Source of the DNA: Physcomitrium patens
Taxonomy: Eukaryota > Streptophyta > Bryopsida > Funariales > Funariaceae
Reading direction: 5' to 3'
Length of the DNA: 64,000 nucleotides
Assembly: GCF_000002425.4 (NCBI RefSeq)
Contig: NC_037273.1
Location: 4,586,521-4,650,520, forward strand
Part shown: positions 21,157 through 31,700 of the stretch, in pieces
How positions within the stretch are numbered: the first letter of the stretch is position 1
Layout of the letters: each line of letters opens with the position of its first letter
Made by a program: the position numbers and the translations under genes
Notes under the pieces: generated by a model
Seen by the model: the letters and a program-made list of their open reading frames with translations, nothing else
Told to the model about the DNA's origin: nothing
Database searches by the model: none

Positions 21157-24100
21157 CTATCGTTGAATCGGCTTAGGTTTATGAGGATATCGTTGATGAA
21201 ATTCTTGTACCTTTTTTGGTGCATTGGCAAGATTTTCAGCACGCTCCCACGTTCGTTCATTGATGTCGTATCCACTCCAATGCACTAAATACTCCAATTT
21301 TCTCCTATTACGCCGTGAATCTAGTACCTTTTCCACCTCGTATTCCTCATGGTTTTCAATTTCGATACTTGGTGGCGGACTTTGTACTCTTTGGAGAAAA
21401 GCTGACTCTCGATAAGGTTCCAACAAAGACACGTGAAAGACTGGATGTACCTTCATAGTAGCTGGTAACTCCAAACGATATGCCACCGGATTGATCAGCT
21501 TCTCGATAACAAATGGCCCTAATCTCCGATAGTCCAATTTGTCACATGGCCGCTTGGTCTTGATATTCCGTCGAAGAAGCCATACTTTACTTCCAACTTT
21601 AAAAGTAGGCGCCTCATTTCGATATTTATCTGCAGATGCCTTGTAACTCTCTTGGGCAGATTGCAATTGAAGCTTCAACGTTGCTTGAAGCTCCGATAGT
21701 TGCTTCACAAATCCTTCAGCTGCTGGGTTGTTATTTGCTGAAGAACTCAATAAATCGAGCTTGGGGTGGTATCCGTAGTTGGAGAAGAATGGTGTTTGTT
21801 GAGTTGACGCATGAAGAGTGTTGTTGTATGCGAACTCAGCAAGCGGTAGATATGCAATCCAATCATCTTATTGATAGTTGATGTTGCATCGTAAATATTG
21901 CTCCAAAACTTGATTCACCCGCTCCGTTTGACCGTCAGTTTGAGGATGAAAAGCCGAAGAGAGCTTAATATCCACCTTCAATATCTCAAAGAGGGGCCTC
22001 CAAAACTTGGATACAAACTGAGTACCTCGATCTGACACGATATCATCTGGTAGGCCATGATAACGATATATGTTATCAAGAAAGAGTCTTGCGGTGTCTT
22101 CACTTGACGATGTTTTCTTGCAAGGCACGAAATGCGCCATCTTTGTAAATCGATCCACCACAACAAAGATGCTGTCAAATGAATTCGATGGCGGTAGGTC
22201 CGTAATGAAGTCCATAGAAACTGAAGACCATGGTCGGTGCGGAATAGGCAATGGCTGGAGAAGTCCATACGGACGATGTCGAGGGATCTTGGATCTTGAA
22301 CAAACATCACAAGAAAGGACAAATTCCTTCACATCCTTCCACATTTGGGGCCACCAAAAATCTCGTGAAATGAGCTCCAAAGTCTTGTTGAATCCAAAAT
22401 GTCCCGCAGCTGGAAAGTCGTGGCGAGATTGAAGTACTCGGAGTCGAGTTGGTCCTTTTGGGATATACAACCGCTCCTCAAAATACAGAAGATCTCCCTC
22501 CACCTTAAACTTGTCATTATCGACACGTTGTTTGATGTCAAGAGCTATAGAATCCTCAATGGTCGCAGTACGTACCTCGCTGAGGAAGCCGTCATCGATA
22601 GTTGCAACAGTAGCAAAAATCCTGAATTTTTCTAGTTTCAACAATGTTGTACATTGTTGATCAAACGCTGCTTCTCCAGCCTTTGGCGCAAGATACGATC
22701 TCCTCGATAATGCGTCAGATAATCCTTGCTATTTTCCAGGGCGGTAGGTGATAATAAAGTCAAATCGTGATAGAGACATATTCCATCGAGCTTGACGACG
22801 ATTCAAAATTCGAGCTGTTATGAAGTACTCCAAATTCTTGTGGTCCGTATAAACAGTCACTGGATGTGCAGCTCCTTCGAGGAAGTGACGCCACTCTTGG
22901 AAGGCATCCACTATAGCAAGCAACTCTTTGTCGTGGATCTCGTAGTTGATCTCAGCAGCAGAGAACTTTCGTGAATAGAACGCAACTGGGTGAAGCTTCT
23001 TGTCTATGCCCATCTATGAAAGCACAGCTCTCAAAGCAAAATCTGAAGCATCGGTCTCTAAATAGAAAGCCTTTGCAAAGTCAGGATGTACCAAGATTGG
23101 AGCCGTAGTGAATGCCGTCTTGAGATCTTGAAATGCTTTTGCTGCTTGTGATCCCCATTCGAGCTTATCTTTGCTTGTTAGACGCGTGAGTGGTGCAGCA
23201 ACTTGAGAATAATTCTTGATGAAGATCCGATAGAAGTTAGCAAATCCAAGAAAACACTGAACATCTCTAACCGTCTTCGGAACTTCCCAAGATATAATTG
23301 CTTCTACCTTTTTTGGATCCATCTTCAAGCCCTCTGTAGTCGCAATGAAGCCCAAAAATTCCATCTCATTCTGGTGAAATTGACACTTCTCCAACTTGGC
23401 ATAGAGTCCTCGTTCGCGTAGTTTTTCAAGAACCAAACAAACGTGCTTCTCATGTTCTTCTTCATTCTTGGAAAATATCAAAATATCATCCAGATAGATG
23501 ACAACAAAGTCATCGAGGTACTCCCGAAAGATGTCGTTCATCATATGCTGAAAGACCGCTGGAGCATTGGTAAGACCAAAAGGCATGACATTGTACTCAA
23601 AATGGCCATACCTTGTACAAAAGGCTGTCTTCCATTCATCTCCTTCTTTGATTCGCACAAGGTTGTAGGCTCCTCTTAAATCAATCTTTGTAAAAATCCT
23701 TGCACGTCCAAGTTGATCTAAGAGGCCGGAGATCAAAGGTAAGGGATAGCGATTTTTCTTGGTCACCTTGTTGAGTCCTCGGTAGTCCACGCACATCCGT
23801 AGTGAGCCATCCTTTTTCTTCACGAATAGGATTGATGCTCCAGCTGGCGACTTTGAATGTCGAATAAAATTCTTGGCTAGATTCTCATCGATGTACTTCT
23901 GCAATTCTGCCAACTCCGTCTGCGATAGGTTGTATATTGGACCAAAAGGTGGTTGCGCTCCTTCCTCCAAGTCTATGGCGCAATCATATGGTCGATGTTC
24001 TGGCAGTATATCGGCGTTCTTCTTCTGAAACACGTCTTCAAAATCCCTATATTGCTCTGGTATATTCGATGTTGAGATATTCTTGCCGCTAGTTGGAGCT

Positions 24101-24627
24101 GCATAAATGACAAATGGTGCGCCTTCCTTGGACGATCTTAGGAACGCTCTCGCTCCAATAAACATGGATTTCTTCATGTAGGTTCTACCAACAGGTTTAT
24201 TATTATTTTTTTCAGGAAATGTTATCCTTCGTAGCCTCCAATCAATGGACGGATTATGATCTTCTAACCAAGAAAGACCAAGGATAACAGGGCTTGATGG
24301 GGTTCTAATAATATTAAAAACAACGTGACTACTATGGTCCTTAAACACCACTTCTATAGGTTCTGATTCGTGGGTAACGTTGCCTGACAATAAGGGTCGT
24401 CCATCTATCACCTCTACGTGAACAGGTTTGGACTTCTGTACTAAACGGATCTTGTGGCATTTAGCAAACTCTTCATCTAAAAAACAAGTAGATGCCCCCG
24501 AATCCAATAAAGCTAAAGTTTTTTGTTTTTGAGGGCCTAAAAACAAAGGAATTGTAAAACAACGGGCAGGTTGGACAGAGAAGGAGGAACGTGATTGTTG
24601 TCGTGATATTAGATTGTCCAGCCGCAC
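21157..24627 (-). pseudogene. pol: Element A pol: protease, reverse transcriptase, RNase H, integrase, chromodomain
   Basis: One frame of about 1157 codons, interrupted only by TAG at 23014-23016, TAG at 22729-22731 and TAA at 21868-21870. In order: protease with LLDSGASTCFLDEEFA; RT with [48 protein letters not shown] and the catalytic YLDDILIFSKN; RNase H with [25 protein letters not shown] and [10 protein letters not shown]; integrase with the H-H-C-C region (SRHDFPAAGHFGFNKT, CDVCSRSK), the core DFITDLPPS, VVVDRFTKMAHFVPC and HPQTDGQTERVNQ; and a C-terminal chromodomain (EYEVEKVLDSRR, LVHWSGYDINERTWE). All catalytic motifs are present. The frame is open upstream to about 24675, so pol overlaps the gag end in the -1 frame. 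The stated start (24627) is a GTG and only marks the first possible start; expression by frameshifting is more likely. Confidence 0.93.
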
Positions 24628-24632
24628 GGTTC

Positions 24633-25634
24633 CTACTGTGGCTGGGCGTCGTCGATTTCCGGAATCATCGCACTTCTAGTCTTGACAGGGTGCCAATTTT
24701 GCTTCTTGGGGCAATTTCCAACCTTGTGACCTTCTTCTCCACAGTATAAACATAACCCTTCCTCCATACGCCGTTTCTTCTCTGTTGGAGTAAGAGATCG
24801 GACACGCGCCGCGTCGATTTGCATGTCTGTTGCCTCCGAATGTGAGTTTAAGCTATTTGCAGACATAGTCACGTCGTAACGAGTCATTTGGTGTCTCGGA
24901 CGTTGGTCTTGGCGATGCTGGAATAGGCGGTTGTCACACTTTACAGCTTGGCTAATAGCTTCGTTGAGCGTTTGAGGATCAGGAAGAGATAACAGCAAGT
25001 CCTTCACATCATCCTTCAAGCCCCAATAAAACTAACTCACCAACGCCTCTTCACCCCAATTAATGTCACTTGCCAATTGTCTGAAATCCGAGGCATAGAC
25101 TGATGCAGAGCGTGTTCCTTGTCGTAGCGATCGGATCTTTGTTGTAGCCCATCGAACTTTATCATGCTCGCCAAATGCTTCTGCAAACGCCTCCAAGAAC
25201 GTTTCAAAGTTGCTCAAGATTGGCGATCGCTTCTCGAACAAGGGAGTAAACCAAGACAGAGCTTGTGTTGTAAGCAAGGTTCCAACAAGCCCAACACGCG
25301 CTTCCTCCGTCGGATAACGTTCGGGCTGTAAAATTGTTATCAACCTGATTTGGTTGACAAAACCTCGAAACTTGGAACGAGTTCCATCAAACTTATCTGG
25401 AAGACTAACTCGAGGCTCCTTTCGTTGTAGGACTACTCGATCTTGTTGAAATGGAGGTAGAACTGCTTCTTTTGGCGCAAAAGTTTGAGGCTGATATGCT
25501 TTAGATGGCGCTATCCCAGATGCTCCATTGTTATGGAGTCCTACCATGACTCCTTCGATCTCTGTTATCCTATGTGACAACGAGGCAAGAGCATTTATGA
25601 TGGCGTCTAGTTTGGATTCCAAACTTTCAGCCAT
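24633..25634 (-). pseudogene. gag: Element A gag
   Basis: ATG at 25634 (MAESLESKLDAIINAL) begins a 333-codon frame ending in TAG at 24633-24635, broken once by TAG at 25032-25034. It has an N-terminal helix, a capsid-like core (SLPDKFDGTRSKFRGFVNQI, LSWFTPLFEKRSP, FGEHDKVRWATTKIRSLRQG) and a C-terminal zinc knuckle CLYCGEEGHKVGNC (CX2CX4HX4C) for RNA binding. The length is usual for a chromoviral Gag. The single nonsense change means this copy could move only with Gag from another copy or by readthrough. Confidence 0.9.
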
Positions 25635-25914
25635 TTTAACATCTTAACCTTCGGCTAACCTTCAGAAAGAAGAAAAAAGAGTTTTGACAAGAGGACAATA
25701 TTGGTTCAGAGGAGAGTACTCCGCAACCTCTAAAACGCCTTAAGACTCCAAGATGAGGGGTAATCCACTCTCTCCAAGAAGAATAAGGCTCCAATATTGA
25801 GAAAGAAGAGATATCAGTTTAGAGGAGGGTAATCCGCAACCTCTAAAACACTAGCACACCTTCAAGAAGAGGGGTAATCCACTCTCTAACAAGAAGGAAC
25901 TAGCTCTGATACCA
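25635..25914 (-). other. Leader of element A with direct repeats, and primer binding site
   Basis: Between LTR and gag. On the minus strand TGGTATCAGAGCTA (25914-25901) is the usual primer site complementary to initiator Met tRNA, 23 bases inside the LTR. The leader has two similar blocks about 113 bases apart, each with CCGCAACCTCTAAAAC (25721 and 25834) and GGGGTAATCCACTCTCT (about 25756 and 25870). C3 has a related repeated leader (41780-41871). Confidence 0.75.
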
Positions 25915-25937
25915 GTGAAAATGCAGTCTCGACAAAC

Positions 25938-26391
25938 TGTCACGGACACAAAATACAGACTTGAAATCTAACAAGAAGTTCAAGAAGAAGTGGCAGAACT
26001 AGATTAAACAGATGAGTACAAGAACAACACCAGAAAGGTGAGCTAGAACTCCAAGAGATGTGTTGTCGAGACTGAAGAACCCTTCAGCCTCGACTCCTAT
26101 ATATACTACTGAATAGGAAGCTTCTCGAGCTACTTCCGCTAACTAGGACGCTTCTCCAACAACTTCTACTAATTAGGAAACTTCTCGAGCAACTTCCTAG
26201 AATCTATCAGAATATTCTAGAACCTTCTAAGAATATTCTAGAACCTTCTAAGAATATTCTAGAACCTTCTAAGAGAATCTTTAGGGAATATTCTAAGAAT
26301 CTTCTAGAACCTTTTAAAGGAATCTTTAGAGAATCTTTAGAGAATATTCTAGAAGAATATTCGAAGAATCTTCCAATGTATGTCCATGACA
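25938..26391 (-). repeat. 5' LTR of element A
   Basis: 454 bp, TG...CA, carrying the active promoter side. In transcription order from 26391: GAA/TTC pentamer array (26373-26210), three 30-bp units with CTCGAGAAGCTTCC-type cores (26202-26114), and TATATATAGG near 26107-26098, so transcription probably begins near 26070. The region downstream of that (26070-25938) would be R-U5. Confidence 0.95.
26210..26373 (-). promoter_or_regulatory. Heat-shock-element-like array in U3 of element A
   Basis: Three consecutive 21-bp units read GAATATTCTAGAACCTTC (26210-26227, 26231-26248, 26252-26269). Each is four alternating pentamers, GAA-TTC-GAA-TTC with 2-base gaps, which is the binding form for heat-shock factor trimers. 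More alternations follow at 26342-26373. The array ends about 105 bp upstream of the TATA box. The same array, one unit shorter, is in the 3' LTR (20472-20615). The sequence match is direct; heat response is inference, with ONSEN in Arabidopsis as the known precedent. Confidence 0.7.
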
Positions 26392-28014
26392 ATTTGTCAT
26401 CTTCTTGAAATATTCACTATCTTATATGACTTAAGAAAAAATACATAGAATATGAGATAGATTTTTATAGATTTTGGTAGGTGTAATCAATTTGCAACTA
26501 AATTAATTTATGTACAAATATGAAATAATTTAAGTCTATGGTAATCCAAATTGTCACAAAAGCATCAAATATTAATATTACAATGAAGTAACTATACCTT
26601 ATTTCTAATGTAGAATTGAGGTTGTTCTTTATAATAGGCATGTGCATTGATCTTTTGTTGCTGTTAAGTTTTATTTAATTGTACCTTCATTGTTGCATGT
26701 AATTATAATAAATAATTTTTTAAATATTTTTTTATAGAATTATCAATTTTAAAAAAGCTAAAAGTATTAAATTATAAATAATAACTATAATTGATTAAAA
26801 AATTATTTATTGAATAAAAAAATATATTATGTTATTACAAGAAAACTTAGTTAAAGGTAAAAGAATTATCAAATCATCTTAATTATAATTGGTGGTATAT
26901 TACAAATAATATTTTAAAACTTCATTTACATATTTTTTTATCTATCTTTTTAAGGATAAAAAATCAAAAATATTTTTATATCTACTTCTTATATTTTTAA
27001 AAGAATTTTCTAAAATTTTAATATATTTTAGAATTTTTTTAATATAATATTCTTTAGTAATCTATAATAGTAATAAATATTATTTAGGAAAATTTAGCTA
27101 TTTCTTTACATATAATAAGTTTTGTATATCATAAAAAATAAGCCATCTTAGTAAATAATCTACTATTACAAATATAGAGTCATTTAAACTTGAGATTAAA
27201 AGATTTGTGATAAAATACATAGAAACATAAGATCATGGTTGTTTTAGTATAATTAGTAGTTTTAAAGGTTTTTAAGATCAATTTTAAGGAATTTTTGATC
27301 TTGAAAAAATATCACATAATTATATAAAGCCTTTAAATGCCTTCTACATTTGAGGCCACCAAATTTTTTTTGATATTGATTCCAAAATGTCTTACACTTA
27401 AAAAGTTGTGATAAGCTTAAAGAGTTTTTGATTGTAACTCATCTTTTGGAATATATGAGCAAATATATTACAAATATATGAGCATCTTTTGAAATAGAGT
27501 AGATTGTTATTGAATTAAAATTTAGAAGCTTGATAAAATTTAAAAGAATTATTTTTAATATTAAAAACATGATGATTATAGGATAAATTTGAATAAAATT
27601 ACTTAAGAAAAGTTGAATCAATAGTTATTTTTAATTTGATTGCTTAAAGAAAAAATCAATCTCACTTCAAAAAAAAAAATATTGATAAAAAATTATATCG
27701 TTCTTTTTTGGCATAAGATAAAAATATTTAAAAAAAGTTTCTAATTAATCTTATTATTTTTATAGCCAATATATAATCTTACATTAAAATTTTCACAAAG
27801 ACATGATCCAATAAGTGTCATGACAATTTAAACACGTGATAACATGAAATATTCGAGTTCTAGATAATGGCATTATTTTTGAAATGAATCTATAATTACA
27901 AGAATTTTTTTTATTGTAGATCTTGTAGTTGATTTCTACTACTAAAATATTTCTTGAATGAAAAGTTATTACATGAAATTTGTCATCTACTTTCATTTCT
28001 AAGAGTACAACATC
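26392..28014 (-). pseudogene. C2 fragment b: integrase and RNase H
   Basis: After the ATTTG duplication the minus-strand chromovirus resumes: chromodomain linker (26400-26500), integrase (to about 27660) and RNase H, best seen at 27996-27793 (KVDDKFHVITFHSRN, VEINYKIYNKK). It is extremely AT-rich with stops throughout. It ends with ACATC at 28010-28014, where C4 is inserted, and continues at 33432. Confidence 0.6.
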
Positions 28015-28015
28015 T

Positions 28016-28737
28016 TGTTATGAATATATATATATATATATATATATTTATTTCAATAATTACTTATGTAATTAAGTAGAAATACGTAAAAGTAGATTGA
28101 TTTTATAACATCTTTTAGAAAAAAATTTTAAAAGTTTTGTAGACACAATTTTGACTTTTCACATATTTATAGTTGATCAATAGATTAGAAACTTGATCAA
28201 CAAATTAACTACATGCCACATATATTGATAGCTTATAAAACAAGTTAACTATATAACATATATATTAAAAATATACCTTACAAGTTAAGATATGTATCTT
28301 ACAAAAATAATATGTATTGGAGGTCCTATAGAACATTGCTACATAGCTCCTAGTTAGATAGTATATATGGCTTATGATATAAGCTAACTATATAGCATAC
28401 ATATAGAAAATTTGCTTTATAAGTTAAGATATATATCTTACAAAATCAACACGTATTGAAGGTCCTATAGAACATTGTCATGTAGTTCCTAGTTAGATAG
28501 TATATATGGAGATAAGGATAAAGTCATCTTCACTCTTGTTAATATCTATCTAATTTTTAATCTTATTTCAAAACTTTGTAGTCCTTAGTTTTATTTCAAG
28601 ACTTTTTACTCTTTTTGTTTTTAGCAATAGCCATTATAATTCAATTTATTATTATCTTTTAGTGATTTCTTAATTTTTTCTAATGATGCTTGAGTGTATC
28701 GAGATTTTTTTTTTTTTTTAGATTCATATCTTTAATA
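28016..28737 (+). repeat. 5' LTR of C4, with internal duplication and (AT)n run
   Basis: Starts TGTTATGAATATATAT with an AT run (28022-28047). It is about 180 bp longer than its 3' partner. Part of this is a tandem duplication: GGTCCTATAGAACATTG...CTAGTTAGATAGTATATATGG occurs twice (ending about 28379 and 28509). The right end is set by alignment with the 3' LTR end. Confidence 0.6.
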
Positions 28738-31700
28738 GTTTGATTAGAATACTAATTTATTATTCTTGTCTTGTTTTAGAAGTGAGTGGATTATCCTACT
28801 TCTATTGTATATTTTAAAGGTTGTAGACTATCCATCCATAAACAAATAGTTTAACTTTTTAATACTAATTTTTTTCTTAAAAAGAGTAGATTACTCTTCT
28901 TTGTATAAATTTTTATGTGATATTAGAGATTATAGATTATTTTCATCTAATTTAACTTTTCAAATTTTTTTGAGTTGTCTAAAGAAAGGAAGATTATGGA
29001 TGCTATTTTCAAGAGAAGTAAAAATAAATTTACAACTATTGTAGATATTTACAAGCTTATCAATGCATTTCTAATGTGAAGTAAAAAGATACTATTCCTA
29101 CATATATAGAAGAAGTTTAGAGACTACACCAAAAAATTGTGTAGTTGAAAGAAATAAATAGAAGAGCCTCACAACCAAATTCAAAAAAATATTACTTCTA
29201 CAAATATAAAGAAAGCAAGGATTAGTATGTCCAAGAAGTTAAATGGAATAAGATGAAAATTTTGAAGATTTCTATAAGAAGTTAAGCTCAATTTAAAGTT
29301 GTATCCTTTTCAATATCGTAATGGATTTACTCAACTTAGATTCATAGATGCACTTCTATTAAGAAGTATTATCTTTTAGTTTATATCTTTGATAAAAAAA
29401 GATTCTTAACTACTCTATGATTTGAATTCATTCTTAAAAATATTTATAACTATATTTGGAAAAAATCATCAAAAAAGAATAAGATATATTTTGGAATTCA
29501 AAAAGTAAGAAATATTTTTAGTCAAGAAAATTAAATCTTTATATATAGAAGTCATATACAATCATTTGCTATCTTTTAGAGATATTATCCATGAAACTGT
29601 TTCTTTAGATATAATAATTAAAGATTATAATAGCATAATAAAATTTAATGTGATAAAATCTCCTTCCAATTTGATATTTTAGGATTATTTTGGTTAAAAA
29701 AATATAATCCTCAATTAGATTGGATTTTTTGTAATCTTAATTTTTTTTATAGTTTGATCCATAATTTCATTAGTCAAGTAGAAATATATAAGTTTAATGC
29801 ATCTAAATCCTTATTGATAGGTACAAAAGCTTTTATGCATAGAACAAAAGAAGAGTCATCTTTTGATATATACTACATCCATTTTTGATGGTGGAAAGAC
29901 ATCAAGTAGTATTCCTAGCCTATATGAAGATTTTTGAAATATTTTTGAAAAGAAGAATATAAATATTCTATTAGAACATTGCTCTTATGATTATTTAATT
30001 GATTTAGAAGAAAGATCTCAACTACCATTTGGATCAATCTATAACTTATTGCAAAATAAGTTGGCTATGCTAAAAGAATATATTGACAAGAACTTAACTA
30101 AAAACTTTATACACCATTTGAAAATTTTAGCGAGAATTTCTATCTTATTTGTAAAGAAAAAAAAAATATTTACAAATATGCATAGAATTTTGAGGATTTA
30201 ATAAGATCACATCAAAAATAGGTATTTTCTACTTTTGATTTTAATACTTCTTAATCAATTCAATTAAATAAAATTCTATACAAAAACAAATCTACAAAGA
30301 GTATACAACTTGGTTTGTATTAAAAAAAAAAATGAATAGAAGATTGCTTTTTGAACTAGGTATGGATATTTTAAATATAATATCATATCTTTTAGACTCA
30401 TGAATACACCAATCACTTTTCAACATCTCCTAAATGAAATTTTTTGTGATTTTTTTGATGATTTTGTTGTTTGTTACTTAAATAACATTCTAATCTACTC
30501 TAAGAATACAAAAGAATATGAACTTCACATTTTTCATGTATCATAAAAATTTAGAGATATAAAATTATATATTAAGATGAAAAGTTTGTATTCCACATTA
30601 CTCAAGTTGACTTCTTAAAGTACATTATTTTCACTAAAGGCCTTATAATGGATTCCAAAAAGATTCAAATTATTATGGATTGAAAGATTTCAAAAAAAAT
30701 TAAAGATGTGCAATATTTTTTGAGATTTATTAATTATTATCAAATCTTCATCAAGATTTTTTTTTAAATTATAACTCTTTTTATATATCTAATTTGTAAA
30801 GACAAACTAAAGTGGAGCAAAGAAGCTAAAGCAACTTTTGAAGCTTTAAATATAACATTTATTTTTGTACCAATTTTGTATCGCATCAAGTTTTTTTAGG
30901 TATTGTTCATGGAAATAGATGCATTAGACTTTGCTATAGTTTCATTTTGTTACAAATGAAAAAAAAAATAACAAGTTCTACTTAGTAGGTTTTAATTCTA
31001 AGAAATTTTCAAAAGCTAAGATTAACTATGAAATCCATGACAAAGAGCTTCTTATAATTGTGGATTTATTTCAAGAATGGTGTCATTATTTAGAAGGCAC
31101 CTTGAATTTAGTCACTATATATAAAAATCACAAGAATCTTAAGTACTTCATATCAATATATATTTTAAATTGTCACCAAGCTTGTTGGAACATATTTTTA
31201 TCAAAATTTGATTTCAAGATAATTTATCAATTTAAAAAATGATAAGATTTGTCAAACTTTTTTTTTAGATGTTTTTATCTTATATCAAAAGAAAAAAATG
31301 CATCTTTTGATCAAAAAAGAATAATTTTCTTGAAACCAAATCATTTTTATTTTTTAGCAATGAAATCAACATTGATTATTGATTTAATATTTTTCAAGAA
31401 AATTCAATCAAGTATGTCCTTTAATCTTCTTATTCATGATATTAAGAATAACTCTTCTAAATCTTATAATACATCTAATTTTGAATTCAAGAATAATCTA
31501 TTCTATTTCAAGGAAAAATTATACATTCCAAAAAGCAAAGTATAATTACATGTTCTTCAAGTTCATTATGACTTTTCAATAGCTGGATATTTTGGATACA
31601 AAAAGATTTTAGAATTAATATTTAAAGATTTTTAGTGGCCTCAAATGTAGAAGGCAATTGAAGACTTTGTATAATCATGTGGTATTTGTTCAAGATCCAA

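Larger units (their letters stand above)
20195..26396 (-). mobile_element. Element A: young Ty3/gypsy chromovirus, nearly intact
   Basis: A complete LTR retrotransposon (20200-26391) on the minus strand, flanked by the 5-bp duplication ATTTG (20195-20199 and 26392-26396). Order in transcription sense: 5' LTR 26391-25938, primer site, leader, gag, protease, RT, RNase H, integrase, chromodomain, an extra small ORF, polypurine tract, 3' LTR 20632-20200. The LTRs differ by two transitions (C/T at about 20485; A/G at about 20538) and one 21-bp repeat unit, so insertion is recent compared with everything around it. It is also visibly less AT-rich. The chromodomain places it in the chromoviruses; the exact clade (Tcn1-like lineages are known in mosses and lycophytes) needs a tree. 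Confidence 0.95.

Noticed and set aside
22070..22432. 120-codon plus-strand ORF in element A
   Set aside because: Shadow of the integrase on the opposite strand; no motif of its own.
24633..24675. Canonical -1 slippery heptamer at the gag-pol overlap of element A
   Set aside because: None of the heptamers in the overlap fits X-XXY-YYZ in the gag frame.
20195..26396. Integrated pararetrovirus or other endogenous virus
   Set aside because: LTRs, a 5-bp target duplication, integrase with chromodomain and a Met-initiator primer site identify a Ty3/gypsy retrotransposon.
28022..28047. (AT)n run, and a second (TA)n run at 33601-33630
   Set aside because: Simple microsatellites in AT-rich DNA; the first is within an LTR. 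Noted only as part of other features.
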